From Saturnia japonica (taxonomy: Eukaryota; Arthropoda; Insecta; Lepidoptera; Saturniidae), in contig CM065328.1 in the NCBI GenBank assembly GCA_033032175.1, positions 4,836,690 to 4,900,689 on the forward strand: 64,000 nt of DNA, given 5' to 3'. Shown here one piece after another: positions 23,375 to 35,200 of the stretch. A program made the position numbers and the translations under genes. The notes below the pieces were generated by a model. That model saw nothing but the letters and a program-made list of their open reading frames with translations. It did not search any database and was not told the DNA's origin. Within the stretch, counting starts at the first letter, position 1; the number at the start of each line of letters is the position of its first letter.

Positions 23375-23448
23375 CTGCACTTGGCGATGATGGCCTCACG
23401 CTGGTGTCGTTGAAGCGCGTTCCACCGCTTGGTGAGTGTCGGATCCGA
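23375..23448 (-). other. Candidate coding exon, unidentified
   Basis: On the minus strand a 74-bp segment between a CCTAG acceptor and a GTACGT donor (CAAGTGCAG|GTACGT) is open in one frame. It encodes SDPTLTKRWNALQRHQREAI followed by IAKC. The composition (charged, with Trp and Gln) and the local rise in GC look coding. The polypyrimidine tract is weak and no neighbouring exon was found. I do not recognise the protein. Confidence 0.3.
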
Positions 23449-23639
23449 CTAGGAACCTTGGTACAAGAATTAATCCATAGGGTTTCTATTGTCACAATCG
23501 TATATACTGTCTACAAGAGATTTTCACCACACAAACGATTAGAGGACTATATTTTTATTAGTAGTAGGTCGGAGCTCGTCAAGCCGCCGCCGGACATGAA
23601 TGTAATGTGTTATTTTGTTGATTTTTAATTGTACTTTTT

Positions 23640-23740
23640 TCACGGTCTTCGCACCAATCGAAGAGCGGCGCGGTGGAGTGGACGCGTGCGCGGGAGCCAA
23701 TCAAAGCCCGGCAAGGCCGCCAACCACATATTACACTCGA
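23640..23740. other. GC-rich patch with CCAAT motifs
   Basis: A small GC-rich island holding two CCAAT motifs (CACCAATCGAAG and AGCCAATCAAAG) about 50 bp apart, in otherwise AT-rich DNA. It could be a promoter fragment or part of a repeat. No TATA box or reading frame is linked to it. Confidence 0.2.
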
Positions 23741-23799
23741 ATTGACAAAAATAACAAATGATGTTTCAGTGTTGTCACAATGTAGTAACTAATTATTTT

Positions 23800-24149
23800 T
23801 TCTTACGGTGGCTACGTAACACTTACCAAAAGCATAAATATGAATTTTCCTATACCTAATTTGAGATATGTTGAGTTCTTCATACAAACTTTCATCCACT
23901 ATTTCAGCCCTTCAACTTTTATTTTCGTGAAATAAAGTACCCTATGTCCTTCTCTAATAAACTATCTCTATACCAAAATTCATCATTATTGGTTTGATGT
24001 GATTTTCTTACAAATTTTCATCCTCTATTTTGATCCCTTCAAGTTTTATTTTTACGATAAAAAGGAAACCTATGTCCTTCTCCAAGGACCAATATATATC
24101 TTTGCCAAAATTCATAAAATTGGTTTAATGGGTTCTTTTTACAAACTTC
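23800..24149 (-). repeat. Dispersed repeat with internal tandem unit
   Basis: On the minus strand an AATTTTGGTATAGAGATAG...GAGAAGGACATAGG...GAAAATAAA(A)GTTGAAGGG block of about 105 bp occurs twice. Related sequence occurs at 62030-62110 and 62540-62640. It joins directly to the 3' end of the Helitron helicase relic at about 24150. Confidence 0.5.
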
Positions 24150-24272
24150 ACACTAGCAGAACTGGAACGCCAACCTTTAGCTACAGTTTATAGGAAGGCA
24201 CGCCTGTTAATTTTTAGGTGTTGAGAAATTCTATCGGGTATGTTTTATTGTCATCGCTGCTCATCGTCGTAT
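24150..24272 (-). pseudogene. Helitron helicase C-terminal relic (detached part)
   Basis: On the minus strand this segment translates, with stops, to SSDDNKTYPIEFLNT and then LTGVPSYKL and LKVGVPVLL. These match the conserved end of Helitron Pif1-like helicases. It continues directly from the helicase relic on the far side of the BEL/Pao element (36673 onward), so the BEL insertion split the gene. Sequence similarity to Helitron stops near 24150. Confidence 0.75.
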
Positions 24273-24277
24273 CTATT

Positions 24278-24482
24278 TGTCCAATTGTATAGTAAATTCA
24301 TGTTAAACTAATGCAAACAAAGAGTTTTATATTAATTTTGTAAGTAAATTCATGAATATTATCAATTTCACATATCAATTGCATTGAATCTCAATAGATG
24401 GCACTGTGCCTACTCCTGAATCGCGCGATCGTTTACGTTACCCGATTTGTATTGGTATTTTAAGAAATTTCAATAAAGTGTG
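24278..24482 (+). repeat. BEL/Pao 5' LTR, first part
   Basis: Matches the first 205 bp of the intact 3' LTR at 36417-36667. Its last 12 bp, CAATAAAGTGTG, form one copy of the jockey target duplication. The segment includes the AATAAA that would act as the LTR polyadenylation signal. Confidence 0.92.
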
Positions 24483-25308
24483 GGAGATTCCGATTTCGAC
24501 CGCTGACGTGAACGGACGTGTCCGTTCGCGCTCTCGATCGCTGTCTGAACTTCGCGCTCTCGATCGCTGTCTGAACTTCGCGCTCTGCTTGAACTAGTGT
24601 ACGAACTTGTTTACTCTGATCCACGGGCCCGGTCCTAGGCCTGCCGGTTCAGAATACACAGTCTAAAGCTAGTTTTTTAAGCTTTCTCATACCGCGTTTT
24701 ATAGTGAAGACGGTGTTATTGCTGTGTAGCGAGTATCTAGGTACTCGTTGCGCGCATAGCGCCGTCTCGCTCGCACATTTCGTGTAGCACTTCGGTGCAC
24801 ACGAAAAACCGTACTTCTCAGTACGACAACAAACGTGCTTTTCAGCGCGAATCTTGTTTCTAAAACACGCAAATCCACGGTTTAGTGGTCGTTCGTCGGA
24901 TACCTAGCGGTGTTAACGAAGACGAACGGGGCGTGACCCGAGCGCTCTCCGGTTACCTCCTTCTGAGGTAAACGATAACTCGGACGGGCCTGGGAATCTT
25001 AGCCTTTGCCTTTTTGCATAGTTAAGCCCCAGGTGTCTCCTACCCAACCCTTCCTATCCTTACCATCCATCCTCGTGGTTGTTTGGGTGGAGCCACGGTT
25101 TATACCGGCCTGCGTCCTCTGCCACGAGACTGCTAAGGACTCCCCTAGGGAAACGATAGGTTCTTTTCCTGTGTTTCATTACACTGTGACACACAGGTCT
25201 CATTGCTCCGGGCTCGGATAGCCCGTTAAACTCATTCGGCGTACCCCCCTGCCCTCCAGGCAAGGAGGTGAATAAATTCACTCCCCCGTCCTCCAAACAT
25301 CCACCGCG
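24483..25308 (+). promoter_or_regulatory. Jockey copy 1 5' UTR and internal promoter
   Basis: Untranslated leader of about 820 bp. A GGACGTGT motif lies about 32 bp from the 5' end and is kept in copy 2. Jockey-type LINEs use an internal promoter with a downstream element (RGWYV) near +28 to +33, and GGACGT fits. A roughly 27-bp direct repeat, centred on CTCGATCGCTGTCTGAACTT, occurs at 24530-24588 and is absent from copy 2. Confidence 0.5.
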
Positions 25309-27084
25309 ATGGCAGATTTATTAGCTTACGCAGACTTAGAGTCTAAATTTAAACAGCTGGAAGCCGAACACCAGCGGTTTATGAATTTCGTAGCCCTGCA
25401 CATGCCCGCGCTCAACGACGAGTATGTTAGCCGGTCACAGATGGCGAACTCGCTACTTCCGCCATCAGCCAATCAGAGCGCCGTTACCACGCACGCCATC
25501 CCCTCCACCTCCGCCGCGATCTCACCCGCCGCCGCGCCACCCGGTTTCACGCGGCCCGCCTCGGTACCTGTGACCGAGTACCCCCACCCCACTAACCTCG
25601 CAAGCGCGAGCCACGCCCCTATTAAGTCCCGAGCGAAATCGCAACAGCGATCTTTTACCCCCGGTCCCTATGGCCGCCCCGCTAAACCCGTTGCCACCGC
25701 GGCAACAACATCAACATCCCTGTCCAATTCTTTTTCGGCCCTTCCAGTCGAAACAGACATGGACGCCCCAGTAAGCCCAACCCCCTCCTCGGAAATGGAA
25801 TTCTCGCTCCACTTCCGAGAACCGGTCATAATCCCGACCGAAGCTGCCGCAGACAATGACGACTTCACGGTCGTCAAATCCCGCAAACGCGCGCCCCGTG
25901 ACAGCCCCGTTGAGCAAAACGCGGCAAAAACAACGAAAACCGCAAACGGCTCCGTTGCCCCCGCACCCTCCTTGAACACCGACGAACCGGTCGTCGGTAA
26001 AAAGCAAAGACCCCTCCAATTATAATCCACGACAAAACTGTCTGGACAAAGCTGACAATGAGCTTAAATCGCTCAAAATAGGATACAACAAGGCACGCAA
26101 TATCACGACCGGTATCTCCCTGACAATGAGCACGCCAAACTGCCATCGCAAACTGACCACCCTCCTCCGTAGTAGGAATATTCCCTACTACACTTACGCC
26201 CTCGAAGAGGAGCGAGTTCTACGGGTTGTGCTTCGACGTATCCCCGTCGAAATCACACCCGAGGAAGTCTTCGCCTCTCTCGAAGAACAAAAATTCCCCA
26301 TCCGAAAGGTACATCGGATGTACAATAAAGACAAACGAGCCCTTCCAATGCTCGTATTAATCCTAGACAAAACGCCTGAGGGCAAAAAAAATTTCAACCT
26401 AGAAATTGTATGCGAGCTCTCCGGCATATCCGTAGAGCCTCCATATAAAAATTCGAAGCCCTCCCAATGCCACAACTGTCAGTTGTACGGACACTCCGCC
26501 CGCAACTGCTTCCTTCGTCCGAGGTGCGTTAAGTGCCTCGAGGACCACCCAACCAGGGAGTGCACGCGTCAGCGGGATTCTACCACCCCCCCCGAGCTGC
26601 GTACTATGCAGGGAGAGGGACATCCCGCGAACTATCGCGGATGCCCCAAGGCCCCGCGCACCACGCACCCTCGCCGCCCTTGGCAGGCTGCCCCTCAGAG
26701 GGCACCCCCCACCTCAGGGTTCCGGGCACAACCTCTGCTCAATCCAGAGGTGTTTCCGTCCCTCCCTGGCCCCCACCGTACTCAGGCGACCGTAGGCCCC
26801 CCGCACCCCAGGTGCAGTCCAAACCCATGCGTTCGACTCAGAACGCTTGGGCCCCCAAACCACAGCCCCTCATGGCTATGGACATCCCCGCGCCCCGCGC
26901 CACCACTATGGATGACCTCATGTTATCACTAATTCGTGAGCATGAGGTACGCGAGGTCCTCGCGTACAAGGCCCACATGGAGCAGTACGGTTTCGTCGAA
27001 ACCATAGCTGCCTTTCCCCGGCTTGTAGAGACACTACAGCGTCTCGATCGCGAAGCCGCCAACCTCAGGCCTCTCAATGGCTAG
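25309..27084 (+). pseudogene. Jockey ORF1 (gag-like RNA-binding protein), frameshifted
   Basis: ORF1 proteins of jockey elements bind the element RNA in the ribonucleoprotein. The first part (25309-26025) starts MADLLAYADLESK with a predicted coiled N terminus, then a low-complexity Pro/Ala/Ser region. The frame breaks at about 26025 and resumes by 26126, giving the conserved pre-knuckle region and two CCHC knuckles (CHNCQLYGHSARNC and CVKCLEDHPTREC). The third knuckle has lost its leading cysteines. A second shift near 26600-26900 moves the C-terminal part to the frame ending at 27084. The intact copy (46406-48289) shows what is missing. The first knuckle here keeps the cysteine that copy 2 has lost. 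Confidence 0.85.
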
Positions 27085-29565
27085 GCTCAAGCCGAGAGGT
27101 TTAAACATCTCTTTTTTTAATGCGCGGAACTTATATCCGCAGCGTGATCTCGTCGCGACTTATCTTAAAGATCACCAAATAGACGTTCTCTTAGTACAGG
27201 AAACGCTCTTAAAGCGTGGTAAACGCAATCCGAATATCGCAAACTACAACATTGTTAGAAATGACCGTGACGGCCGAGGGGGCGGCACTCTCATTTACTA
27301 CAAGCGCTCGTTGTATTGCATGCCGGTAGATCCTCCGATACTTACCAATATGGAAGTATCCGTGTGTAGACTAGGAATGACCGATCATCCGTCCATAACG
27401 ATCGTATCCGTGTACCTCTCACCGACGAAAGTACCTCTCAGGTCTGACCTAGAGAAGCTACTCTCGCTCGGCACATCGGTCATTATCGCAGGTGACCTCA
27501 ACAGTGGACACACGTCCTTCAACAATTGGAGAGACTCCAGCAATGGGGTTCTTCTCGAAGGGTTGTCGGACGAGTTAAACTTTGACGTCATAGCGCCTCC
27601 CACTCCCACCCACTTTCAAGATCACTGTACACCGACAGTGCTTGACATAGCCCTCCTGAAAAATATCGCGCTTCAGGTACGATTCATTCGGGTCGTACAC
27701 GAACTCGATTCTGACCATCGCCCAGTCATCTTACAGCTAGGACAACTAGATGACTCCAGCCCTCCTTCAGTCACAACGGTTGACTACGCCAAATTAAAAC
27801 ACTACCTCGCAGATAGGCAGGCCTCGCCCAGTCTCGTTAGGGTCCCGGACGTATTGGAGTCAGTTGCGCACGTAGATCTCGCGATCGACTCCCTAGTCGA
27901 CCACCTCCAAGTCGGCATCGGAGAGGCCTCGAGAGAGGTCGAAGCGGCCAACGATCGCCGCTTTGTACTCCCTGCCGACGTGCGAGCGTTGATGACGGAG
28001 AAGAACGCTGCGACTCGTGCGCATGACTCTTATCCGACCGAAGCAAACCGCGCACGATTACGCGCACTCCAGAGAGCGGTTAAAGCCCGTATAACCGAGC
28101 TCAAAAGTCACAGATGGGACACCTTAGTCGAAGGGCTAAGGCCGTCACATCTGACTTACTGGAAAGTAGCCCACGCTCTTAAAATAGAACCCCACCCTCG
28201 TATGCCCCCCCTCGAAAGGGGTCCCGGCACTACACCCGCGTTCGATACCATCGACAAGGCGGAGTACCTTGCCGCTTGTTTGGAGAGTCAGTGCTCCCCG
28301 AACAGCGTCAAAGGAAACACCGACCGAGTCAGAGATATCGAAGCCCGCGTGGGGGAGCTGAATAAGCTCCCGGCATCAGAATCCCTGTCCCCAGTCACTT
28401 CTGAGGAAATCTCTGCCATTCTCAAAAGCCTTAAGCTTAGAAAGTCACCAGGTCCCGACGGGATCAGGAACGAAGTACTCAAACTTCTTCCCGATCACCT
28501 CATAGCTCTATTGGTCTGCATCTTCAATGTAGCCATAGCCAACTGCCATTTTCCAGCCGTCTGGAAAACGGCCATTGTCATAGGTATTCACAAGCCCGGC
28601 AAGAGCACGTCGCTTCCCGACAGCTACCGCCCTATCAGTCTTCTAAATACCCTAGGTAAAATCTATGAGCGGATCCTTCTGAACCGTCTCAAATCCGTAA
28701 TAGAGGAGAAAAACCTATATCCGCCTGAGCAATTCGGTTTTCGTGCTAAACACTCTTGCACGCATCAAGTGCACCGCCTCACGGAGCACATTTTGTTTAA
28801 CTTTTCCGAGCTATATAAACCCCGTCGTACACTGGCAGTCTTTTTCGACGTAGCCAAGGCCTTTGATAAGGTCTGGCACGAAGGATTAGTCTATAAGCTG
28901 TACTCCCGCGAAGTCCCCGATAGATTAGTTAAAATCATCCGCGATTACCTCAAAGACCGCACCTTTCGCTACAGAGTGGAAGGTGAACTATCGACACCCC
29001 ATCCCATACGCTCAAGCGTCCCCCAAGGTTCCATCCTGGCTCCTGGCCTCTTCAATCTGTACGTCAGTGACCTACCGAAACTTCATGCGAAAGTTGAGGT
29101 AGGCTTATACGCTGACGATACAGTCATATACTCCTCTCAAAGGCAAACGAGAAACCTCAAATGTAGAATCCAAAGAGCCGTGACCACTCTCGGGAAGTGG
29201 TTTAACGATTGGCGAATAGCCATAAACCCCACGAAGAGCGCAGTGATGATATGGACCTTCCTTCGATACATGACTATGTCAAACACCTTTCTCGCTCTTA
29301 TTTCGACACCGCGTTGAACCACGCGAATCCCTTAATAAAAGCGGCAGCTTCTTATGTTCCCGACCCCATCGCCTGCCGGAGAAAACACCGGCCGAGTAAT
29401 ATATTCACTGACCCGCCCGACCAAACCAAAAAGCTAACGCGTTTTACGCCACCGTCTCTCAAAACAGAGCGTGCCACCGCCCACGCCCGCGTAACCACGG
29501 TTCTCTCCGCAGAGGACGGGCGGTTAACTTCGCTCCCGCACACCCGTCACGTCCACCCTCTCTAG
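27077..29565 (+). pseudogene. Jockey ORF2 (endonuclease-reverse transcriptase), internally deleted
   Basis: The first 720 or so codons are open. They contain an AP-type endonuclease (FFNARNL, VQETLLK, GDLNSGHTSF, SDHRPV) and a reverse transcriptase (SYRPISLLNTLGKIYE, FFDVAKAFDKVWH, VPQGSILAPGLFNLY, YADDTVIYSS). At about 29250 a deletion equivalent to 50445-50835 of copy 2 (391 bp) removes the thumb and connector part and shifts the frame. The C-terminal end continues in the next frame to 29565. ORF2 overlaps the end of ORF1 by eight bases (ATGGCTAG). This copy cannot make a complete protein. Confidence 0.9.
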
Positions 29566-30113
29566 CGGCAACCCAAGCCTACGTCCGTTCCTCGGTGTGA
29601 AACCCTTGGGTCAGGCAGCCGCCCGCGCGATACAAAGTGTCACTATACGTGCAACACTTAGCTACCCACATACAACATTACACACGTATGACCACACACA
29701 CGTGCACACCACACAGGCACATAGGTTCTGTAAGGGACCTTTTTTTTTTTCTTTTTTTGCGCTAGTTAGACTAATGCGCTAGTTAGTGTAGAAAAACCAT
29801 TCCGATTATTAAATACACATACGCATGGTCCACTCCTTCCTCCCAGGAGGAGGGGAACGTGCATATGAGTATATATTAGTTAGTTCGAATTCTCTTAGGA
29901 TTAGGGAATTAGTTAGATCGCGACTTTTTCGCATTCGCGACGACCGCCCGAGCCGAGGTTCGGCCACTCTGGCACCCTCGTGCGGGTCGTCACAAACTTT
30001 CGCGGCTGAGTGCCCTAAGCGCTCGCCCCCAAGTCCGGTGAAGCTGTAAAAGCCGCAGCGGCTCTGTTTGACGATAGGCTAACAGTGTAGTCAGTTCTAA
30101 AAAAAAAAAAAAA
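29566..30113 (+). other. Jockey copy 1 3' UTR and first A-run
   Basis: Corresponds to 51160-51702 of copy 2, with ACACACGTGCACACCACACAG, a T-rich tract, the CCTCCCAGGAG block and GGTGAAGCTGTAAAAGCCGC near the end. It ends in a 15-A run at 30099-30113. Confidence 0.8.
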
Positions 30114-30608
30114 CATGTCAAGGTTCATTTTCAGTCTTACTTTCTCACTTATAGGGCTAAGTCAGCACAAATAAACAAGTGAAATAAAAAAAAAGGATTT
30201 TAACCTTATTTATATCCTATTTTAATAACTCTGAGTACGTACTTGTTTTCTACATATTATTACAGTTACAGTAACATACCACAGTTACAATAACCATGAT
30301 TGACCCGCTAGTCTTTTGTTTCACACAAAATAATTACGACTTAAAATCATACTCGCCTATTTAAAAAAGTATATGGCTGTGATCTTTTTTAGAATTGTCT
30401 TGTGGAGTCATATTGTAGGTATCTTGTAGGTTACAAAATCTTATCTACCAAAGCTTTCTATAAATTCTTAATTGACAAATTCTGTATATCTGTGTTCCAT
30501 AGTTTTTGAGAAACAAATGCTTTATAGTCATAGTTTTTACAGTGGAATGTTACACTAAATCTGATTACAATTATGCACAATCACTTTTCGGCACGATTAT
30601 CGACCAGT
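30114..30608 (+). other. Probable 3'-transduced sequence
   Basis: About 495 bp without similarity to the jockey family, between a first A-run (30099-30113) and a second, longer A-run (30609-30634) that touches the target duplication. This fits a transcript that read through the LINE polyadenylation site at a source locus and was reinserted as one unit. A later insertion into the tail is the alternative. No gene was recognised in it. Confidence 0.6.
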
Positions 30609-30646
30609 AAAAAAAAAAAAAAAAAAAAAAAAAACAATAAAGTGTG

Positions 30647-30692
30647 TCTAGTCAGTTCCAACAACAGTGTGAAATTTTATTTAGTGCTGACA
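30647..30692 (+). repeat. BEL/Pao 5' LTR, second part
   Basis: Matches the last 46 bp of the 3' LTR and ends TTTAGTGCTGACA. Together with 24278-24482 it makes 251 bp, the same length as the 3' LTR. Confidence 0.92.
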
Positions 30693-30694
30693 TC

Positions 30695-30712
30695 TGGTGC
30701 CGAAACCCGAGA
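30695..30712 (+). promoter_or_regulatory. Primer-binding site of the BEL/Pao element
   Basis: TGGTGCCGAAACCCGAGA starts two bases after the LTR. It opens with TGG as expected for pairing with the CCA end of a tRNA. I cannot say which tRNA. Confidence 0.6.
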
Positions 30713-31021
30713 AATTGCGTGAGTAAAGTGAAGTGTTAAAATTGTGAATTTTTAAAAAGACTGAATTTGGACTTGTAAAATTATTGTGAACTTCTCAAAA
30801 CACTTAGAAAAATCTTGTCAAATTTGGACTTGTGAAATTCTCAACACTTAGAAAAATTGCAGTGAACTTGGACTTGTAAATTTTTACTGAACTTTAACAT
30901 TTGAGAGATTGGTATTTGGACATAGAGTTATATTGTGATAAAAAACGTGGAACAAAGATTTCTTAAAAAAAAAAAAGTAAAATTTAAAAGGACATTTTTT
31001 GAGTGAACTTGAAAATCAACA
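30713..31021 (+). repeat. BEL/Pao leader with short internal repeats
   Basis: Untranslated leader. A unit like TTTGGACTTGTGAAATTCTC plus ACTTAGAAAAAT occurs about three times with variation between 30740 and 30900. Confidence 0.5.
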
Positions 31022-32275
31022 ATGGAGAAGATGTTATTGAATCAAGAAGCTATGTATGAACATTTGAACAAAGCGTTTTCTAATTATAAAAGATCGCCTA
31101 AAGAAAGACTCAAAGTATCATACATTGAGTCAAGACTAGAAACCTTAGAAAAATTATTAGAAAATTTCACGAGAATTCATAGTGACTTAGTTGGAATGGT
31201 TCGAAAAGAGGATAGAAAAGAACACGATTATTTTACCGAAGATGTGTACTTTAAATTTGAAGAAACTTATACGGACTATAAGTCTAAGATGAAGGATGAT
31301 CTCAAAACTTACGGTGTTTCTTCGTCACAGGTGCCCGATATATCGGTTCCATCGAGTACCAAAGTGAAATTACCGCAGATTCAACTTCCTAAGTTCTCAG
31401 GGTTGTATGAAGAATGGCAGACCTTTTATGATATGTTCACATCATTGATTCATACTAATCCAAGTTTAAGTCCCGTGCAAAAAATGCATTATTTAAAAAG
31501 TAGTCTCACAGGTGAGCCAGAAATCCTTCTAAAGAACCTGTCTACAACCGACACAAATTATGAAGAAGCCTTCAAATAATTAACACGCCGGTACAACAAT
31601 AAACGTTACAATTGTAATGAGATTATGAAGCGACTATTTTCGCAAAGAAATGCTACTGATACGGCTACTTCCATCAAACAGTTACTTGATACCACATCAT
31701 CTTCACTCAAATCCTTAGAGAATATAGGTGTCGATACAAGTTCTTGGGACGTAATTATCAACTATCTAGTTGTATCGCGTTTAGATACTGAGTCACGCAA
31801 GCTATGGGAGATCCAATTAAGTCAATCAGATTCAGATAAATTGCCAACTTGGAATGAACTAGTGAAATTTTTAGAGACAAGGTTCCGAACATTTGAGATG
31901 ATACAAGGTAGTAAACCTGTAATGAAGTCACATAATACGCAACAAATTAGCACCAAACAAATGATTTTTCATTCACCACGCAAGATGAAAAAAAATCAAA
32001 TATTAATTGTACTATGTGCAATAGTCAGCATCTACTCTATCAATGCAAACAATTTGGAAAACGGTCTCCTGCAGAGAGATCAGAGTTTGTACAATCAAAG
32101 AGGCTGCGCTTCAATTGTTTTGCACCGACACATTCAGTGTAAGAGTGCCGAGCGTCGGCATGCTGCCGCCGTTGTGGTCGATGACATCACACACTGTTGC
32201 ATTATGAGAGGAGTGATCTACCATCAATATCAGTTATTAATCAGAAAACTGAAACAACGACTCCACAAGAATTGA
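31022..32275 (+). pseudogene. BEL/Pao gag
   Basis: The structural protein of the retrotransposon. The N-terminal part (31022-31579) has a lysine-rich helical start and the LPKFSGLYEEWQTFYDMF motif of the BEL/Pao gag family (DUF1759). It stops at TAA 31577. The same frame reopens at 31625 with the rest of the capsid-like region. In the zinc-knuckle region (about 31980-32200) the conserved cysteines and histidines sit in a different frame that also has stops, so a frameshift and two or more stops separate gag from pol. Non-functional as it stands. Confidence 0.8.
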
Positions 32276-35200
32276 GCAAGGATGATGAGAAAAGAGTAAT
32301 AGCTCATTTGGTAACAGAGAAAAATCAAAGACAGATGCTGTTGGCTACCGCTGTAGTCAAAGCACATTCACCCAATGGCTATTCACAAGTTGTGAGAGTT
32401 TTAATCGATCCATGCTCAGAAGGTTCATTTATAAGCGAGGCTACTGCACAGTCATTAAGCCTGAAAAGAGTTGCCATCAATGGTATAGTGTCTGGAATTG
32501 GAGACGATCTAGCCAAATCCAAGAATATGGTGTCATTGAGTGTGGAATCATTTCACAATCCAAAGTATTCGGTCACATTGGATGCTTATGTACTGAGAAA
32601 ATTGACATCATTTCTTCCGACGTGTCAATCTAAGATATCAGATTGGCTAGACATTGAGAAAGTGTCATTAGCTAATCCAGATTACGGATCACCTGCTAAA
32701 ATCGATTTAATTTTAGGAGTTGAAGTATATGAAGAAACCATATTAGAAGGCCTCATGAAACATCCATCTGGGAAGGGTCCCATAGCACAAGAAACGAGGC
32801 TTGGGTGGATTTTATCAGGTCGAGTAAGGTGTGAATCATCGTTAGATAGTGATCAAATTATCAGCTGTCATATCAAAGTAAAAGAGGATGATTTATTGAA
32901 ACAATTTTGGGAAATAGAAAGAGAGCCAGACGCAATTCAAAAGAAATTCACTAAAGAAGAAATGAGATGTGAGTAGATCTTTGATGCTACTACTGTGAGA
33001 GATAATAATGGTCGATACGTTGTTAGATTACCATTTAAAGATCTGATGCCAAAATGTGTTGAAGGAAAATCAAAGGAGAATGCTCTGAGCAGATTCAAAT
33101 TACTAGAAAGGAAGTTACAGAAAAATCCATCATTGTATGATGAGTATAAAAAAGTAATCGACGGTTATAAAGAACAAAATCATATGCTACAGATTCGAGA
33201 AGTCGACGATATAAATAACCCAAAAACAGTTTACCTTCCCCACCATCCTGTGGTATGGGAGGACAAGGAAACTACTAAAATCCGAGTGGTCTTCGATGCC
33301 TCGTGCAAAGGCGTTAATAACGTGTCTTTGAATGACTGTCTACTTGTTGTTCCCAAACTTCAACAAGACTTGCGCCATATTTTAATGAGGTGGAGACGTC
33401 ATCCCTTTTGCATACTTGCTGATTTAGTAAAAATGTATAGACAAGCATCTCCACGTGTCTCTGAACAGGATACTAATTTTCAGAGAATTTTATGGCGATC
33501 AGATCCAAATAGTCTCATAGAACATTATAAGCTGATGAGACTCACATTTGGGACAGCCTGTGCTCCTTATTTGGCGGTAAAAGTTTTACAGCAACTAGCA
33601 AAAGATGAAGAATTAAGATATCCTCGTGCTGCAAAGATAACACTTGAAGACTATTATGTTGATGATTTACTGACTGGGTGCGAGACAGAATTAGAAGCAA
33701 TACAGATATTTGAAGAAATAAACAATCTAATGAATGTGGGAGGATTTCGAATACAAAAGTGGTGTAGTAACAGCAATAGATTAATGGATCATATACAAGA
33801 GGAGAGCCAAAGATCAGATCCATCTTTGATATTTAAAATTAATAACATGGTCAAAGTTCTGGGTATTGGCTGGAATAAAACCACTGACAATTTTGAGTAT
33901 ACGTTGCAATTACCCGAATTGAATGAGAGCATAACTAAACGCAAAGTATTATCAGAAATCGCTAGGTTATATGATCCTATTGGATGGATCGCTCCTGTGA
34001 TTGTGACTGCCAAAATATTTATCCAGAAATTGTGGAAAGCAAAGTTAGATTGGGATGAGAATCTTACGCCTAACTTATTTAAAGAATAGTGTTTGTTCAG
34101 AGGAGATCTTAACAATATAAAAAATATTGTTATACCAAGATGGCTAAAGTCACGTCGAAGCGACCATGTAGAACTGCATACGTTCGTAGATGCATCCCAA
34201 GTCGCATACGCTGCTACAGTTTATATGAAAACGAGAGATGAAGCGAATAATATTTATGTCAATCTAGTCACGGCTAAAACAAAAGTAGCTCCAGTTGAAA
34301 AGGAAGTCAGTATTCCACGCTTGGAGTTATGTGCGGCAGTGCTTGGAGCCAAACTTATGTTTGAAGTCTCACAAATTATGCTAATACCAAAACAGAGTTT
34401 ACATGCCTGGTCAGATTCTACGACTGTTTTGGCCTGGCTTCGGGGAGAACCAAATCGTTGAAACACATTTGTAAGCAATAGAGTTTCAGAAATTCACACG
34501 ATGCTTGATTCTGACCAGTGGCGCCATATTAGCACACATGACAACCCAGCCGACTATGCATCGAGAGGGATTAAGGGATCTGACATGGCTGATCTCACGC
34601 TTTGGTGGAATGGTTCTGAAGTTATATATCACAACAAAACTTACGAAATTAGCGAAGCTTACTCAACGACTGAAGAACAAAGGGCTATTAAAACTTTAAC
34701 TGCTGTCGTGCAATCTAAAGAAGAATTCATATGGACAAGATTTTCAACTCTAATAAAAATGATGAGAGTGTTGTCCTATTGTAGAAGAATTCTTAATTTT
34801 AAATTACCAAAAGAGCAAAGAAGCAAACATTCAAAATTTATAACTGTAAAAGAAATGAAGGAAGTATTGAAGATAGTAATTAAGGCAACCCAATCGATAT
34901 ATTATCAAGCAGAGATACAGCAGTTAAAATCTCAAGGACACGTAAATAAGAAGAGTTCTCTACATACCCTTTGCCCCATCCTTGATGAGAATGGGGTATT
35001 AAGAGTTGGCGGTCGCATTAAAGAATCCGAAGCAAGTTTTGATACAAAACATCCCGTTGTTATACCTAGTGAAAGCCATCTCACAAAGTTATTAATAAAT
35101 GATGCTCATTATAAAACTATGCATGGAGGTCCACAAATTATGCTTAATTACTTGAGATCCAAATATTGGATAATCCGAGCGAGAGAAAAGGTAAAGAAGT

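Larger units (their letters stand above)
24483..30634 (+). mobile_element. Jockey-clade LINE, copy 1 (defective)
   Basis: Flanked by a 12-bp target duplication, CAATAAAGTGTG (24471-24482 and 30635-30646), inside a BEL LTR. It starts GGAGATTCCGATT, like the intact copy at 45793, so it is full length at the 5' end. ORF1 has frameshifts and ORF2 has a 391-bp deletion. The 3' end is unusual: an A-run at 30099-30113, about 495 bp of unrelated sequence, then a 26-A run at 30609-30634 directly against the target duplication. Confidence 0.92.

Noticed and set aside
26600..26932. A separate proline-rich gene overlapping jockey ORF1 copy 1
   Set aside because: Alignment with the intact ORF1 at 46406-48289 shows these are pieces of one frameshifted protein.
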